In this document: one piece after another, positions 15,059 to 16,680 of the stretch | How the letters are laid out: the number at the start of each line of letters is the position of its first letter | How positions within the stretch are numbered: the stretch's first letter is position 1 | From: Pseudomonadota bacterium | GTDB lineage: Bacteria > Pseudomonadota > Alphaproteobacteria > Reyranellales > Reyranellaceae | Length of the DNA: 16,680 nucleotides | NCBI GenBank assembly: GCA_023436825.1 | Contig: JAEZHS010000515.1 | Coordinates: 1-16,680, forward strand | Direction: 5' to 3' | Program-made: the position numbers and the translations under genes | Notes under the pieces: generated by a model | Databases searched by the model: none | Told to the model about the DNA's origin: nothing | What the model saw: the letters and a program-made list of their open reading frames with translations, nothing else

Positions 15059-16680
15059 CTACGCCGCCTTGCGCTCGCTCGCCGCCGCGGCGGACAGCAC
15101 CATCTCCGAGCACTTCTCGCCGATCATGATGCAGGGCGCATTGGTGTTGCCGCTGGTGAGCGTCGGCATGATCGAGGCGTCGGCGACGCGCAGGCCCTGG
15201 ATGCCATGTACCCTGAGCTCGTTGTCGACCACAGCCATGGGATCGCCGCCCATCTTGCAGGTGCCGACCGGATGGTAGGTCGTCTCGGCGTTGTTGCGCA
15301 CCCAATCGAGGATCTCGTCGTCGGTCTTCAGATGCGCGCCGGGCGCGATCTCCTCGCCGGTCATCTCCTTGAGCGGCGACGTCGCCATCAGCTCGCGACC
15401 TTTTCGGATGGCGGCCAGGAGGCCCTCGCGGTCGGCGCGAGCCGACAGGAAGTTGAACCGGATGGCCGGCGACTCGGCGGGATCGGCCGACTTCACGTGG
15501 ACCGAGCCGGTACTCTCCGAACGCAGGACATTGACGTTCATGGTGATGCCGCGTCGCCTGGCGATGCGGCGCTCTCGGCCGACCATCTCATAGAGGAAGG
15601 GCAGGATCGAGATGGTGGCGTCGGGCGTCTCGAGGCCGGGCCGCGTGCGGAAGTACATGCGGATCGGCACCGACGTCGTCGCCAGAAAGCCCTCGCCCCA
15701 CAGCGCGTACTTCAGGGCTTCGCGCGCCAGCCGCCAGCCGCGGGCGTTGTCGTTGAAGGTGGCGTTGCGCGCCGTGATGGCGAATTTCACACGTGGCGAA
15801 TAGTGGTCGCGCAGGTTCTCGCCGACGCCGTTCAGCTCGTGCACCGGCATGATGCCCAGCGAGCGCAGGCGCTGGCCCTGGCCGATGCCGGAGAGTTCCA
15901 GGAGCTTGGGCGAGTTGATGGAGCCGCTGCTGACGATGACCTCGCGCTCGGCCCTCGCCTCGCGCTTCTGGCCGTTCACCGAGTAGCGCACGCCGACGCA
16001 GCGCTTGCCGTCGAGGATCAAGGTCTCGGCGAGCGCACCCTGCTCGATCGTGAGATTGCGCCGGCCGCGGGCGGGATCGAGGTAGCAGAAGGCCGTGCTC
16101 TGGCGGCGGCCCTTGGCGATCGTCACCTGGGACATGCCGATGCCTTCCTGGGTCTCGCCATTGAGGTCGGGATTGAAGGGCAGGCCGATCTTGCCCGCTG
16201 CCTCGATCATCGTCTCGAGCAGGGGGATCTTGTGGCGCGGCGTGTCGGTGACGCGCAGCGGCCCCTTGCGGCCGCGCAGCTCGTCCGAGCCCTTGTCGTA
16301 GTTCTCCATGCGCTTGTAGACCGGCAGCACGTCCTGCCAGCTCCAGCCGCGATTGCCGAGCTGCGCCCAATGGTCGTAGTCCTGCGCCTGGCCGCGGATA
16401 TAGACCATGCCGTTGATCGAGCTGGAGCCGCCCAGCATCTTGCCGCGCGGCACCTCGATGCGTCGGCCGCCCGAGCCTTCGTCGGGCTCGGCGGCGAAGC
16501 ACCAGTTGACCGCGGGCAGATCGATCATCTTGGAGACGCCGACCGGCACGCGCGACCAGAAGTAGCTCGAGCCCTCGGTGCCGGCTTCGAGCAGCAGGAC
16601 GCGGTGAGCGCCGCTTTCGCTGAGACGCGCAGCGATGACGGCGCCGGCCGAACCGGCGCCGATAACGATGTAGTCATACG
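15059..16680 (-). CDS. GMC-family FAD oxidoreductase (choline dehydrogenase-like), N-terminus cut by window edge
   Basis: About 539 residues are visible, beginning YDYIVIGAGSAGAV, so only a few N-terminal residues are missing beyond the right edge. The FAD dinucleotide-binding GxGxxG is GAGSAG. GMC signature 1 is GKMLGGSSSINGMVY and signature 2 is GSINSPKLLELSGIG. The catalytic base region has HPVGTCKMG (His codon at 15272-15274) and the second catalytic position is Asn in TSGNTNAPC. The enzyme oxidises an alcohol to an aldehyde, using FAD; relatives act on choline, aliphatic alcohols, polyethylene glycol or sugars. A GTG at 16549 could be mistaken for the start, but the cofactor-binding motif lies upstream of it. 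The substrate cannot be fixed, and BetA identity is not claimed because no betaine genes adjoin. Confidence 0.93.
   Translation of the reverse strand, partial: YDYIVIGAGSAGAVIAARLSESGAHRVLLLEAGTEGSSYFWSRVPVGVSKMIDLPAVNWCFAAEPDEGSGGRRIEVPRGKMLGGSSSINGMVYIRGQAQDYDHWAQLGNRGWSWQDVLPVYKRMENYDKGSDELRGRKGPLRVTDTPRHKIPLLETMIEAAGKIGLPFNPDLNGETQEGIGMSQVTIAKGRRQSTAFCYLDPARGRRNLTIEQGALAETLILDGKRCVGVRYSVNGQKREARAEREVIVSSGSINSPKLLELSGIGQGQRLRSLGIMPVHELNGVGENLRDHYSPRVKFAITARNATFNDNARGWRLAREALKYALWGEGFLATTSVPIRMYFRTRPGLETPDATISILPFLYEMVGRERRIARRRGITMNVNVLRSESTGSVHVKSADPAESPAIRFNFLSARADREGLLAAIRKGRELMATSPLKEMTGEEIAPGAHLKTDDEILDWVRNNAETTYHPVGTCKMGGDPMAVVDNELRVHGIQGLRVADASIMPTLTSGNTNAPCIMIGEKCSEMVLSAAAASERKAA

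Noticed and set aside
16547..16549. GTG as start codon of the GMC oxidoreductase
   Set aside because: The FAD-binding GAGSAG motif lies upstream in the same frame and is essential in this family, so the gene continues past the window edge.

Overview
This is a GC-rich chromosomal window that looks alphaproteobacterial. The mixture of Liv-type importers, an orphan tripartite-tricarboxylate-type (Bug/TctC) binding protein, a family III CoA-transferase, a luciferase-like flavin monooxygenase and a GMC oxidoreductase is typical of metabolically versatile soil or water lineages such as the Bradyrhizobium and Reyranella groups. That lineage call is inference from gene content and base composition; no rRNA or other marker gene is present. 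I see no tRNA, rRNA, CRISPR array, transposase, phage gene or toxin-antitoxin pair, and no recognisable transcription regulator. No stretch longer than about 190 bases lacks a gene.

Layout. Bases 1-122 hold the 3' end of an unidentified plus-strand gene. A compact hairpin separates it from a convergent double-domain CaiB/BaiF CoA-transferase (176-2320, minus). Divergent from that is an MFS transporter (2449-3690, plus). Its 3' end overlaps by 100 bp, tail to tail, a lipoprotein gene (3591-4217, minus).

The core of the window (4359-10536, plus) reads as one uptake and metabolism cluster. It contains an atypical SDR protein, a small cupin, a Tat-exported Liv-type solute-binding protein, two Liv permeases (LivH/LivM type) and two ATPases (LivG/LivF type). 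The transporter genes overlap or abut from livH to livF. Each of the three earlier gaps is occupied by strong secondary structure: a hairpin plus possible short leader ORF before the cupin, an inverted pair of REP-like repeats before the binding protein, and a roughly 120-bp palindromic element between the binding protein and the first permease. These structures could set differential expression along the operon. A DUF4142 exported protein follows (10610-11131).

The right part contains a two-gene minus-strand unit (luciferase-like monooxygenase, then a Bug/TctC-type binding protein 12 bp downstream). A divergent MFS transporter (13404-14675), an 89-aa membrane-anchored protein, and a GMC oxidoreductase that runs off the right edge complete it.

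How it may work together (inference): the Liv-type importer brings in a small organic acid or amino-acid-like compound, with the SDR and cupin acting on it or on a product. The CoA-transferase, flavin monooxygenase and GMC oxidoreductase are further catabolic functions nearby. The substrate cannot be read from the sequence. The least ordinary items are the SDR that has lost its Ser-Tyr-Lys catalytic residues, the fused CoA-transferase whose N-terminal half lacks the catalytic Asp, and the two palindromic repeat elements inside the transport operon.
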